Below are positions 45,258 through 54,114 of a stretch of 64,000 nt of DNA, piece by piece. Under the pieces are notes generated by a model, which searched no databases, was not told the origin of the DNA, and was given only the letters and a program-made list of their open reading frames with translations. Each line of letters begins with the position of its first letter. Within the stretch, counting starts at the first letter, position 1. The translations under genes and the position numbers were made by a program. Origin of the DNA: an uncultured beta proteobacterium (lineage in GTDB: Bacteria; Pseudomonadota; Gammaproteobacteria; Burkholderiales; SG8-41); the NCBI GenBank assembly GCA_902825845.1, contig CADECM010000012.1, positions 20,989 to 84,988 of the forward strand, in the 5' to 3' direction.

Positions 45258-47165
45258 CGGCTGCCCCAGCGCCAGCATCAGCTGATTGAGGCGCTTCACA
45301 AACCCGGCGGGATCCTCTAGCTGCCCGCCCTCGGCCAGCAGCGACTGGTCGAACAGCACTTTTGCCAGATCGGTGAACCGAGATTCATCGGCCTCGTCTT
45401 TCAGACGCAGCACCAGCGGATGATGCGGATTGATTTCCATGATGGGTTTGGAAGCTGGCACGTCCTGCCCTGCCGCCTTCAGCATCCGCTGGAAGTTGGC
45501 GCCCATGTCGTGCTCGTCGGCCACCAGGCACGCCGGCGAATCGGTCAAGCGCAGCGTCACGCGCACCGCCTTGACGGTTTCGCCCAGTGACTTTTGGATG
45601 CGCTCCAGCAGCGGCTTGGCTTCGCCTTCTTCCTTCTCCTGCGCTTTTTTCTCGTCCTCGTCTTCAAGCTTGCCCAGTTCGAGGCGGCCCTTGGCCACCG
45701 ATTGCAGCGGCTTTGTCTCGAACTCGTTCAGATGCTGCATCACCCATTCGTCCACGCGGTCGTACATCAGCAGCACTTCCACGCCCTTCTTGCGGAACAC
45801 TTCCAGATGCGGGCTGTTTTTCGCGGCAGCGAAGGTTTCCGCGGTGACGAAATAGATCTTCTCCTGCTCGGGCTTCATGCGCGCGATGTAATCGGCCAGC
45901 GAAACCTCCTGCGCCTCGGTATCGGCATGGGTGGAGGCAAAGCGCAACAGCTTTGCAATGCGCTCCTTGTTGCTGAAATCCTCGACCACGCCTTCCTTGA
46001 TCACGCGGCCGAATTCCTTCCAGAAGGTGGCGAACTTCTCCTTGTGGTTTTCGGCGAGGTCTTCGATCATGGACAGCACGCGCTTGACGTTGCCGCTGCG
46101 CATCGCTTCGATGTCTTTCGATTCCTGCAAAATCTCGCGCGACACATTCAGCGGCAGGTCGGCCGAGTCGATCACGCCGCGCACGAAGCGCAGATACACC
46201 GGCAACAACTGCTCGGCATCGTCCATGATGAACACACGGCGCACATACAGCTTGATGCCGCGGCGATGTTCGCGGTCCCACAGGTCGAATGGCGCGCGCG
46301 CGGGAATGTACAGCAGTTGCGTGTATTCCTTGCGGCCCTCGACCTTGTTGTGCGAATACGCGAGCGGCGCCTCGAAGTCATGTGCCACGTGCTTGTAGAA
46401 CTCGTGGTATTGCTCTTCCGTAATGTCGTTCTTGGAACGCGCCCACAGCGCGCTCGCCTGATTGACGGTCTGGTCTTTCTCTGTGGTACGGTATACCGAG
46501 TTGTCCTTGTCCCATTCCTCTTCCTTCATCACAATGGGAAGCGTGATGTGGTCGGAATACTTGCGAATGATGGTGCGCAAGCGGTTGCCGTTGGCGATGT
46601 CGTCTTCGCCCTCGCGCAAATGCAGCGTCACTTCGGTGCCGCGCGTTTCCTTGTCGGTGACTTCCAGCGTGTATTCGCCGCCGCCATCGGATTCCCAGCG
46701 CACGCCGTGTTCGTGGGTCAGCCCCGCGCGGCGCGTCACCACCGTTACCTTGTCAGCCACCACGAACGCCGAATAAAAGCCCACGCCAAACTGGCCGATA
46801 AGGTTGGCGTCCTTGGCCTGATCGCCGGTCAGACTGTTGAGAAACTCGCGTGTGCCGGACTTGGCGATGGTGCCGATGTTGGCAATGACTTCGTCGCGCG
46901 ACATGCCGATGCCATTGTCGCTGACAATGACGGTGCGCGCCTTCGGGTCGAACGCCACGCGGATCTTCAGTTCCGTATCGTCCGCCATCAGCGCCTTGTC
47001 GGTCAGTGCCTCGAATCGCAGCTTGTCGGCAGCATCCGACGCATTCGAAATCAGCTCACGCAGGAAAATCTCCTTGTTGCTGTACAAGGAGTGGATCATC
47101 AGATTAAGCAGTTGTTTGACTTCGGCCTGAAAGCCGTGGGTTTCCTTGGTGGCGGTCTCAGTCAT
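45249..47165 (-). CDS. htpG: Chaperone HtpG (Hsp90)
   Basis: ATP-dependent chaperone of 638 residues. N-terminal ATPase motifs: [29 protein letters not shown] and [12 protein letters not shown]; middle domain with [11 protein letters not shown] and [11 protein letters not shown]. Start ATG at 47165. Its 3' end overlaps a Bug remnant on the opposite strand. No sigma-32 promoter was identified. Confidence 0.97.
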   Translation of the reverse strand: MTETATKETHGFQAEVKQLLNLMIHSLYSNKEIFLRELISNASDAADKLRFEALTDKALMADDTELKIRVAFDPKARTVIVSDNGIGMSRDEVIANIGTIAKSGTREFLNSLTGDQAKDANLIGQFGVGFYSAFVVADKVTVVTRRAGLTHEHGVRWESDGGGEYTLEVTDKETRGTEVTLHLREGEDDIANGNRLRTIIRKYSDHITLPIVMKEEEWDKDNSVYRTTEKDQTVNQASALWARSKNDITEEQYHEFYKHVAHDFEAPLAYSHNKVEGRKEYTQLLYIPARAPFDLWDREHRRGIKLYVRRVFIMDDAEQLLPVYLRFVRGVIDSADLPLNVSREILQESKDIEAMRSGNVKRVLSMIEDLAENHKEKFATFWKEFGRVIKEGVVEDFSNKERIAKLLRFASTHADTEAQEVSLADYIARMKPEQEKIYFVTAETFAAAKNSPHLEVFRKKGVEVLLMYDRVDEWVMQHLNEFETKPLQSVAKGRLELGKLEDEDEKKAQEKEEGEAKPLLERIQKSLGETVKAVRVTLRLTDSPACLVADEHDMGANFQRMLKAAGQDVPASKPIMEINPHHPLVLRLKDEADESRFTDLAKVLFDQSLLAEGGQLEDPAGFVKRLNQLMLALGQPAA

Positions 47166-47186
47166 GCGGGTTCCTATTTATTCAAT

Positions 47187-47201
47187 AAAAACAGATACTT
47201 A
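47187..47201 (+). repeat. AT-rich dispersed motif, copy 9
   Basis: AAAAACAGATACTTA in the leader of htpG, on the strand opposite to that gene, about 20 bp from its ATG. Confidence 0.5.
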
Positions 47202-47300
47202 TAATTAATCGGTTAGATGGGGGCAGCTGACCGGTTTTTCAAGCACGCACGCCCTGTCGCGGCGACCCTCCGCCGTGCCACCCTTCGTGACAGCCGGATG

Positions 47301-48659
47301 CTAGTTTGCGTCCGGATTACGCCGCGCAATGAACATCAAGGGTATGCCCGCCAGCAATACGCCAATGCCCAGCAGCGCGCCGAAACTACCGGGATCCTTG
47401 GACATGGCGTAGTTCACGCTGGAATACAGCATGAACGCGCACATCGCGCAGAACACGATGGGCGTGATCGGATACAGCGGCACCTTGAAATGATCAGCAA
47501 CCGTCGGCGTGTGGCCGCGCAGAATGAACAGCGAGATGCCGGTGAGCAGGAAAAACAACCAGAACGCGCCAGCGGTGTAAGCCACCATGGTTTCAAATCC
47601 ATCCGGCGTCATGGACGCCAGCAGCACCAGCACCATGGCAATCGCGCCCTGCATCAACAGCGCGGGTATCGGCGCGTTGGCGCCCTGACTCCATACGCCA
47701 AGCTTGCCGAACAGCGGATAATCCCTGCCCAGCGCATAGTTGGTGCGCGAACCCGTAAACACCGTCGCGTTGAGCGTCGACAGCGAAGCACCAATCACGA
47801 TCACGCTCAGCACCACTGCGCCCGCGCCGCCGAAGGTCAGCTTCATGACGTCGGAAGCCAGAGCCTTGGATGCCTTCATGCCCTCCAGACCCAGCACGTT
47901 CAGATAGGCAAGATTCAGCAACACATACAATACCGTCACCAGCGTCAAACCGAACAACAACGCACGCACGATATTGCGCCGCGTATCCTGCATTTCAGCG
48001 GTGAGGTAGGCCGCTTCGTTCCAGCCGCCATAGGTCAGCAGGATGAAAATCAATGCCAGTTGCGAAAACGGCGGCCCCGATGTCGCCGCCGCCGCCGCGG
48101 CGGCTTTGGGCGCGGCCGCGCCGCCATGGGTAAATCCGGCGATAATCACCGCGAATATCGCAATCGCCAGCGCCAGCGTGAGGCTGGTCTGCAGTGTCTT
48201 GCTTTCGCGGGTGCCCCTCACGTTCAGCAGCGTAACGCCCGCCACGGCAATGAGCGCATAAATTACCGAGCTCTTTGGACCCAGACTGTACAACTGCGTG
48301 GCATAGTCGCCAAATACAAACGCAATCGCCGCAATGGCGCCGGTTTGCACCACGCTCATGCGCGCCCAGGCGAACAGAAATCCCAGCTTTTCGCCATACG
48401 CCTTGGTCAAGAAATGGTATTCACCGCCCGCGCTGGGGTATGCCGATCCCAATTCGGCGTAACACAGGGCGCCGACCAGCGAGATCAGCCCGCCCGCCAC
48501 CCACAGACCAATGAACACCGCCTCGGTCGACGTGCTGCCGGCGACGATGGACGGCGCGCGAAAAATGCCCGCGCCAATGACAATGCCGACAATCATCGCC
48601 GCCGCGTCAATCAGGGTCAGCGTGGGACGCGGCGCTACAGCGGGCTGGGCATTGCTCAT
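47301..48659 (-). CDS. APC-family amino acid permease
   Basis: A 452-residue inner-membrane transporter with about 12 helices. The APC signature is at the N-terminus (IVIGAGIFRAPSIVA), followed by GALCYAELGSAYPSAGGEYHFL. The ATG at 48659 has GGAG nine bases upstream and comes one base after the stop of the last exported methyltransferase-like gene, so it is probably the distal gene of that array's operon. Substrate unknown. Confidence 0.9.
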   Translation of the reverse strand: MSNAQPAVAPRPTLTLIDAAAMIVGIVIGAGIFRAPSIVAGSTSTEAVFIGLWVAGGLISLVGALCYAELGSAYPSAGGEYHFLTKAYGEKLGFLFAWARMSVVQTGAIAAIAFVFGDYATQLYSLGPKSSVIYALIAVAGVTLLNVRGTRESKTLQTSLTLALAIAIFAVIIAGFTHGGAAAPKAAAAAAATSGPPFSQLALIFILLTYGGWNEAAYLTAEMQDTRRNIVRALLFGLTLVTVLYVLLNLAYLNVLGLEGMKASKALASDVMKLTFGGAGAVVLSVIVIGASLSTLNATVFTGSRTNYALGRDYPLFGKLGVWSQGANAPIPALLMQGAIAMVLVLLASMTPDGFETMVAYTAGAFWLFFLLTGISLFILRGHTPTVADHFKVPLYPITPIVFCAMCAFMLYSSVNYAMSKDPGSFGALLGIGVLLAGIPLMFIARRNPDAN

Positions 48660-48660
48660 A

Positions 48661-49557
48661 TTATTGGGCTCCGAGTTCATCTTGCGCGCGCTGCAGTTCG
48701 CCTCGCTTTACGCGCTTCGCGTTCCACGGGCGCGCCGTGCTGTCCACGCCGACGCGCACAGTACCGGTAAGGGTATCGCCCGCCAGCTTGCCCTCAAATT
48801 CGTGACGGTCGATTCTCTGCCCGCCCTTGCCGGTGAGCGTAAAGCGAATCTGCTCGCCCTTCATCTTGCCGTGCATCTCGCCGCGCACGGCGCCGGCCGA
48901 AGCTTCGCCGTCGATATTCTGGAAAAACTGCACGATGTCGAATTCGTACGGAACTTCCTTGCCGCCGACGGTGAGCGTGGATTGCCACTTGCCTGCCGCC
49001 AGCGCCGGCACCACCCACGAAAAAATGTAGCTGATGCCAGGACTGCCGACTTTCTTCTCCGGCACCACCAGCGTCTTTTGCTCGTCGGGATACCAGTCGC
49101 CCATGCTGTAATCGTGGGCCACCACCCGCGTGCCGGGCTTCAGCGTCAGAATCTTCGGCCGCAGCTTGAGATTCATCTCCGGCAGCAGGTATGTCGAAAT
49201 CACCGTGGCCTCGGCAATGTCGGTTTGAAACAAATTCTGCTCGCGGAACGTCACGCGATCGGCGACATTTTCCTTGCGCGCATTCGCGTTGGCAACCTTG
49301 AGCAAATAGGTATCCAGATCGACGCCCAGCGCCCTGGCTCCGAATTTTTTCGCGGCGGTGATCACCAGCCGTCCGTCACCGGAGCCCAGATCGATCAGAT
49401 AGTCTGATTTGTTCACCTTGGCCAGCGCCAGCATTTCATCCACCACGATCTGCGGCGTGGGAACGTAGACCACGTCACCCACGCCGGTCTGGGCATGCGC
49501 GACTGCCGTCAGCATCGCCGCGCCCGCCCACATCATTACCCGATTTAAAAATCTCAT
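48661..49557 (-). CDS. Exported methyltransferase-like protein 1 of 6
   Basis: 298 residues: signal peptide ending AVAHAQ, then the array's common core. This is VYVPTPQIVVDEML, the Rossmann/SAM-binding-like motif DLGSGDGR, GVDLDTYLL as the acidic strand 2 end, ATVISTYLLPEMNLKLRP, and PGTRVVAHDYSMGDWYPD. A beta-rich C-terminal half ends with FEGKLAGDTLTGTVRV. Family resemblance is to class I SAM-dependent methyltransferases, but export is odd because SAM is cytoplasmic. ATG at 49557 follows AAGGAG. Adjacent to the permease. Confidence 0.82.
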   Translation of the reverse strand: MRFLNRVMMWAGAAMLTAVAHAQTGVGDVVYVPTPQIVVDEMLALAKVNKSDYLIDLGSGDGRLVITAAKKFGARALGVDLDTYLLKVANANARKENVADRVTFREQNLFQTDIAEATVISTYLLPEMNLKLRPKILTLKPGTRVVAHDYSMGDWYPDEQKTLVVPEKKVGSPGISYIFSWVVPALAAGKWQSTLTVGGKEVPYEFDIVQFFQNIDGEASAGAVRGEMHGKMKGEQIRFTLTGKGGQRIDRHEFEGKLAGDTLTGTVRVGVDSTARPWNAKRVKRGELQRAQDELGAQ

Positions 49558-49570
49558 TGCTGCTCCTTGA

Positions 49571-50524
49571 TTAAAATATTGATTCCGCGTCGCGTCGCGG
49601 GTTTGCGACGGTCTGTTCGCGCCCGTCGTTCGCGGTGCCCGGCTGGTGCTGCGCCATTCGCCGCGGCAAAGTCGCTTCGAGTTTCATCGTGCCGCGAGCC
49701 ACGCGCACCGCGCGCCATGGCGCCTGCACGCCGTCCGCGGTTACGCGGCCTTCAATCGCATCTCCCGCAATGCGGCCGCTGAACGCATGCGGCATTGCGC
49801 GACCGTCGCGTTCCAGCACTGCCGAAAAGCTGATTTCCTCGCCGCGCACCCGCGCGTCACGTGCCGCCGATGCGCGCCCGCCAGTACTGACTGTTCCCGA
49901 CAACCGCTGAAAGGACTGATCAAATACCGCGTCATACGCCACGTTCCCCGCGCCCGCCGCGTGTTGCCAGCGCCACCGGCCCGAGGCGTCCGCCGGGATC
50001 ACCCACAGGAAGATTTCACTCTTGGGTGCGCCGTAGGGCTTGTCGGGTACCGGCACCGTCACCTGACCGTCGGGTGTCCATTGCGCCATGTCAAAATCAT
50101 GCGACAGGATACGCGTACCCGGCTTCAGTTTGAACAGCGCCGGGCGCAACCGCAGATTCACCGATTCGCTCATGTACAGCGTAATCACGCTGGCCCTGGA
50201 CAAATCGACAAAAAACAGATCTTCTGCCGCGAACGACACCCGCTCGCCCACGCCCTGCCGCGCTGCTTCGCGCCGCGCCATGCGCACGAGGTTATCGTCC
50301 AGGTCCACCCCCATGCCGCGCGCACCCAACTTTGTCGCCGCGGCAATGACAATGCGGCCGTCGCCGGAACCCAGATCGATCAAAAAATCACTGGCAGTGA
50401 CGCCACCCAACTTGAACAGGGCATCCACCACGTTCCATGGCGTCGGCACGTAGGGCGCATCCGCAGCGCGCAGAGGTTTCGCCTGGAACATAAAAAAGAT
50501 AATAAAAACAGATAGATAGCGCAT
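49571..50524 (-). CDS. Exported methyltransferase-like protein 2 of 6
   Basis: 317 residues: signal peptide (MRYLSVFIIFFMFQ) encoded partly by an AT-rich dispersed motif, YVPTPWNVVDALFKL, DLGSGDGRIVIAAA, GVDLDDNLV, ASVITLYMSESVNLRLRP and PGTRILSHDFDMAQWTPD. The C-terminus is about 25 residues longer than in the paralogues. Its start shares TGATG with the stop of the preceding paralogue, so translation is coupled. Confidence 0.82.
   Translation of the reverse strand: MRYLSVFIIFFMFQAKPLRAADAPYVPTPWNVVDALFKLGGVTASDFLIDLGSGDGRIVIAAATKLGARGMGVDLDDNLVRMARREAARQGVGERVSFAAEDLFFVDLSRASVITLYMSESVNLRLRPALFKLKPGTRILSHDFDMAQWTPDGQVTVPVPDKPYGAPKSEIFLWVIPADASGRWRWQHAAGAGNVAYDAVFDQSFQRLSGTVSTGGRASAARDARVRGEEISFSAVLERDGRAMPHAFSGRIAGDAIEGRVTADGVQAPWRAVRVARGTMKLEATLPRRMAQHQPGTANDGREQTVANPRRDAESIF
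50504..50518 (+). repeat. AT-rich dispersed motif, copy 10 (inside a signal peptide)
   Basis: AAAAACAGATAGATA, within the signal-peptide codons of the second array gene. It shares CAGATA with copy 9. Confidence 0.4.
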
Positions 50525-51360
50525 CAAGGCTGGATCCGCTCGGCGCGCCACGCATGTCGCGTCTGCACGTTGCCCACACCGCGGCGGAACTCACCCTCCA
50601 TCACGCCGCCGCGCACCACGCCTTCGAAATAGAGATTGGCTTCCTGTTCCCTGTCGGTGTTATCAACGAGCACAAAACGCAGGCGGTCACCGCGCAGCGA
50701 AGGCTGCCAGACTCCGCCTGGCGGCCGGCCGGCGGCGCGCACCACGCCATCGATTTCCTGATGCTTCTGGCGCAGATCGAGATCCCAGGTCTGCGTGCCG
50801 GCGGGCAGCGGCACCTGCAATCGCCAACGGCCTTCGATCTTCGCCGGGACGACCCACAACATGACGTTCTTGCGGATGGTGACTTTGGCATCCGGCTTCC
50901 AGTCGCCCAATTCAAAATCATGCGCCACGATGCGCGTCCCCGGTTTCAATCCCAGCAACACCGGCCGCAGGCGCATGTTCACGCCCGGCAGCAAATACAA
51001 TGTGATTACGCTGGCGCGCGACAGGTCGGTCTTGAACAAGTCCTGCCGCAGGAACTGCACGCGTTGCGCCACGCCGGCGTCCTGCGCGGCAGCCTCGCTT
51101 TGCATCACCAGATGCTCATCGAGATCAACGCCCAGGCCGCGCGCGCCGAATTTTCTGGCAGCAGTAATCAGAATCCGGCCATCGCCGGATCCCAGATCGA
51201 TCACGAAGTCTTGCGCGTTGACCTCGGCAAGCCGCAACATTTCGTCCACCACCACTTGCGGCGAGGGTACGAATGGCACCTCGTAGGGCCATTGGGCGCG
51301 GGCGGTGGCCGTGAAGGTCAACTGTGCCGCAATCAGAAGAAAAATTCTGAGCGAGTACAT
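50524..51360 (-). CDS. Exported methyltransferase-like protein 3 of 6
   Basis: 278 residues: signal peptide ending ATARAQ, PFVPSPQVVVDEMLRL, DLGSGDGRILITAA, GVDLDEHLV, ASVITLYLLPGVNMRLRP, PGTRIVAHDFELGDWKPD, and the beta-rich C-terminus (LYFEGVVRGGVMEGEFRRG). ATG at 51360 lies seven bases before the end of gene 4's region; the open frame continues upstream but overlaps gene 4 and has no homology. Confidence 0.82.
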   Translation of the reverse strand: MYSLRIFLLIAAQLTFTATARAQWPYEVPFVPSPQVVVDEMLRLAEVNAQDFVIDLGSGDGRILITAARKFGARGLGVDLDEHLVMQSEAAAQDAGVAQRVQFLRQDLFKTDLSRASVITLYLLPGVNMRLRPVLLGLKPGTRIVAHDFELGDWKPDAKVTIRKNVMLWVVPAKIEGRWRLQVPLPAGTQTWDLDLRQKHQEIDGVVRAAGRPPGGVWQPSLRGDRLRFVLVDNTDREQEANLYFEGVVRGGVMEGEFRRGVGNVQTRHAWRAERIQP

Positions 51361-51367
51361 ATACTTA

Positions 51368-52204
51368 TTATAAACCCCTGGCCATGGGGGGCTGATCCAC
51401 GCGGCGTGCCCGCCATGCCTGCTCCTGCGGATGGGGGCCGTAGCCATGGCGCACCACGCCTTCGATTGCATCGCCATGCACGGTGCCCTCGAAGCGGTAG
51501 CTGATGTCGTTCTCGACCAGTATGAAGCGCAGCTTGTCACCCTCAAGCCGGGCCTCGAACGCTGGCAGAAATCCGCCTGCCACATGCACCCCGCCGCGCA
51601 CCTGCTGATACTGTTGCTGCAGATTGAGCCTGAACTCGCGTGCCTGCGTCATCGGCGCGTCGATCCGCCAGTCGCCGGCGACCTTTGCCGGTACGATGTA
51701 GAGCATGTAGGTCTTGGATGTGCGCAGCGTGCGGTCAGGCTGCCACTGGGCAAATCCGTAGTCGTGGGCGACGATGCGCGTGCCGGGCTTCAATTCGGCC
51801 AGCAGCTTGGGTTCCAGTTTGGCCACCAGTCCGGACAACAGATAAAGCGTGATCACGGTGGCCTCACCGAGATTCACCGCGAAAATATCGCTTGCCCGGA
51901 AAACCGTGCGGTTCGCAACACCCGCGCGGCGCGCATTTTCCCTGCTCTCGCGTACCAGTGCCGGATCGATATCGATGCCGACGCCGCGCGCGCCATAGTC
52001 GCGGGCCGCCGCGATCACGATGCGTCCATCGCCGCTGCCCAGGTCGTACACTGTATCGCTTGCGGTGACCGCCGCCAGCCGCAGCATTTCGTCCGCGTTG
52101 CCGCGCGTCGACGGAATATACGGCGTCGGCACATCCAGTTGTGCCGCACCCGCGTGCACGGCAATCCAACACGCCGCGATCGCCGCGGGCAGCGCGCGTG
52201 GCAT
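51368..52204 (-). CDS. Exported methyltransferase-like protein 4 of 6
   Basis: 278 residues: signal peptide ending HAGAAQ, then YIPSTRGNADEMLRL in place of the usual YVPTPQxVVD, DLGSGDGRIVIAAA, GIDIDPALV, ATVITLYLLSGLVAKLEP and PGTRIVAHDYGFAQWQPD. The most divergent N-terminal motif of the six. Four bases separate it from gene 5. Confidence 0.82.
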   Translation of the reverse strand: MPRALPAAIAACWIAVHAGAAQLDVPTPYIPSTRGNADEMLRLAAVTASDTVYDLGSGDGRIVIAAARDYGARGVGIDIDPALVRESRENARRAGVANRTVFRASDIFAVNLGEATVITLYLLSGLVAKLEPKLLAELKPGTRIVAHDYGFAQWQPDRTLRTSKTYMLYIVPAKVAGDWRIDAPMTQAREFRLNLQQQYQQVRGGVHVAGGFLPAFEARLEGDKLRFILVENDISYRFEGTVHGDAIEGVVRHGYGPHPQEQAWRARRVDQPPMARGL

Positions 52205-52208
52205 CGAC

Positions 52209-53093
52209 CTAGCGCGCCGTCACACCGGGCTTGAGGTCGGTAAATCGCCCTTCGCGCAGCGCCGTGCGCGTGGCGGCCCATTTCCGCGGCGCGCCGCTGC
52301 CGCGCCATTCGCCGGTAATCGCGTTGTCGACGACTTTGCCATGAAACGCTTGGCGGCCCTTGTCCAATGCCGCTTCAAACCGGATGTCGGTCCCGGTAAG
52401 CACGGCTTTTTCAATGTCGACGCGGCGCCCCCCGGTGCTGAGTGTGCCGGTGATCTTCTGGAACACCTGGTCCAGCTGCAGTTCGTACTGGCCCGCGGGT
52501 CCCTGCCATGTCCACGTGCCGGCCACGCGCGACGGCACCACCCAAAACAGAACCTTGCTCTTTTGATCGCGCCCGACAGGCTTGCCCGGCGCATCCATCG
52601 TGAACTCTACATCGGGGGGCCACTCGCCGAATCCGTAATCGTGCGACACCAGCCGCGTGCCGGGCTTCAGTGCGAGAATGCGCGGGCGCACCATCAGATT
52701 GACTTCAGGCAGCAAATAGATGGTCAGCACATCCGCCTTGGCAAGATCGGTATCGTGCAGATCACGTTCGTAGAACACGGCACGATCCGCCACGCCCATC
52801 TTCGCGGCGTTGCGATTGGCGAGGGTGACCAGACGCTTGTCCAGATCGACACCGAAGCCGCGGGCGCCGTAACGCCTGGCGGCGGTGATGATCATGCGCC
52901 CGTCACCCGACCCCAGATCGATCAGATAATCCCTGGCGCTGACTTTCGCAACCTTCAGCATCGTGTCGACCACAACCTGCGGTGTCTGCACATACGGCGT
53001 ATCGCCGTAGTCCTGCGCGGCCGGCATTGCCGCGTAGCCGCTCAACAGCAGCAGCGTCCCAACCTTCAAAACTGCGCGTACCAACAATGGCAT
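52209..53093 (-). CDS. Exported methyltransferase-like protein 5 of 6
   Basis: 294 residues: signal peptide ending MPAAQ, YVQTPQVVVDTMLKV, DLGSGDGRMIITAA, GVDLDKRLV, ADVLTIYLLPEVNLMVRP, PGTRLVSHDYGFGEWPPD, and a C-terminus with FHGKVVDNAITGEWRG. ATG at 53093 follows GGGAGAG; an upstream in-frame start would overlap gene 6. Confidence 0.82.
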   Translation of the reverse strand: MPLLVRAVLKVGTLLLLSGYAAMPAAQDYGDTPYVQTPQVVVDTMLKVAKVSARDYLIDLGSGDGRMIITAARRYGARGFGVDLDKRLVTLANRNAAKMGVADRAVFYERDLHDTDLAKADVLTIYLLPEVNLMVRPRILALKPGTRLVSHDYGFGEWPPDVEFTMDAPGKPVGRDQKSKVLFWVVPSRVAGTWTWQGPAGQYELQLDQVFQKITGTLSTGGRRVDIEKAVLTGTDIRFEAALDKGRQAFHGKVVDNAITGEWRGSGAPRKWAATRTALREGRFTDLKPGVTAR

Positions 53094-53110
53094 TGCCCAT
53101 TCTCTCCCGG

Positions 53111-53992
53111 TTACATTGAAGCCGTGGTGCGCGGCGCGCGTTCGGCTTCCCAATCATAATGACCCTGCGTCCGGCTGCCGGTCAGACTGGCGCGGCCGCT
53201 CAGCCGGTCGCCGTCGACCCGTCCCCTGAACTCGTGCCTCACCGGACCGTTGCCCAGATCCAGCGTAAACCCGAAGCGCAGTTCGTCACCCGTCAGCTTC
53301 ACATTCTGCAGCCTCACCGTGCGTCCGGCCGCCGTGGCGCTGCCGCTCACCACCTGAAACGTCTGGCGCAGGGTTACCGCGTACGTCTGCGGATTGCCGC
53401 GCTGCGGCAGTTCCCAGCGCCATCCGCCCGCGACCCGCGCCGGCACCACCCACAGGTAGATTTCGCTGTCGCCCCCGGCGCCGTCGTATTTCTCGGCCGA
53501 ATGAAAACTCACGCGGGTGTCGGGCTTCCATTCGCCCATGTCAAAATCATGGGACACGATTCGCGTGCCTGGTTTCAACGCCAGCAGTTTCGGCTGTAGT
53601 TCCAGATTCACCTTCGGCAGCAAATACATGCTGACTACGGTGGCATCACCGAGTTCCGTCTGAAACAAATCGCGCCGATAAAAGGCCACCTTGTCCGCGA
53701 CGCCGGCCTTGCGCGCATTTTCGAGCGCCGCGGACACGAGTGCGGGGTTGATCTCCACGCCGAAGCCGCGCGTGCCGAACTTGCCGGCTGCGGTTATCAC
53801 TATGCGCCCGTCACCGGAACCGAGATCGATCAGATAGTCGCTGCCGCTCACCCGCGCTACCTGCAACATCTTGTCCACCACATCCCGCGGCGTCGGCACA
53901 TAAGGTATGCGCTGCTCCTGCGCCTGGGCCGTTTGGGCGCATAGCCCCAGCAACAGCAACGCCCAGCGGGCCAATAGTCCATGCATGTTCAT
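53111..53992 (-). CDS. Exported methyltransferase-like protein 6 of 6
   Basis: 293 residues: signal peptide ending QTAQAQ, YVPTPRDVVDKMLQV, DLGSGDGRIVITAA, GVEINPALV, ATVVSMYLLPKVNLELQP, PGTRIVSHDFDMGEWKPD and C-terminal FRGRVDGDRLSGRASL. ATG at 53992 follows AGGACGAAG. First gene of the array, divergent from the membrane spermidine-synthase-like gene; 122 bp between starts should hold both promoters. Confidence 0.82.
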   Translation of the reverse strand: MNMHGLLARWALLLLGLCAQTAQAQEQRIPYVPTPRDVVDKMLQVARVSGSDYLIDLGSGDGRIVITAAGKFGTRGFGVEINPALVSAALENARKAGVADKVAFYRRDLFQTELGDATVVSMYLLPKVNLELQPKLLALKPGTRIVSHDFDMGEWKPDTRVSFHSAEKYDGAGGDSEIYLWVVPARVAGGWRWELPQRGNPQTYAVTLRQTFQVVSGSATAAGRTVRLQNVKLTGDELRFGFTLDLGNGPVRHEFRGRVDGDRLSGRASLTGSRTQGHYDWEAERAPRTTASM

Positions 53993-54114
53993 CTTCGTCC
54001 TAAGGCAATGCCCCCTGCCCGGAACCGGTCGGGCAGTTGGCCCGCGGCGCCTATGGTAAATTCGGGAGCGACGCATTATACCCGCACGCACGCCCGACAC
54101 CTCACAACCGCGCC

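Noticed and set aside
45594..47204. A 536-codon plus-strand open frame opposite htpG
   Set aside because: Shadow of htpG; His/Arg-rich composition typical of an antisense reading.
47217..48770. A 517-codon plus-strand open frame opposite the permease
   Set aside because: Antisense reading of a clear 12-helix transporter; Arg/His/Gln-rich without domains.
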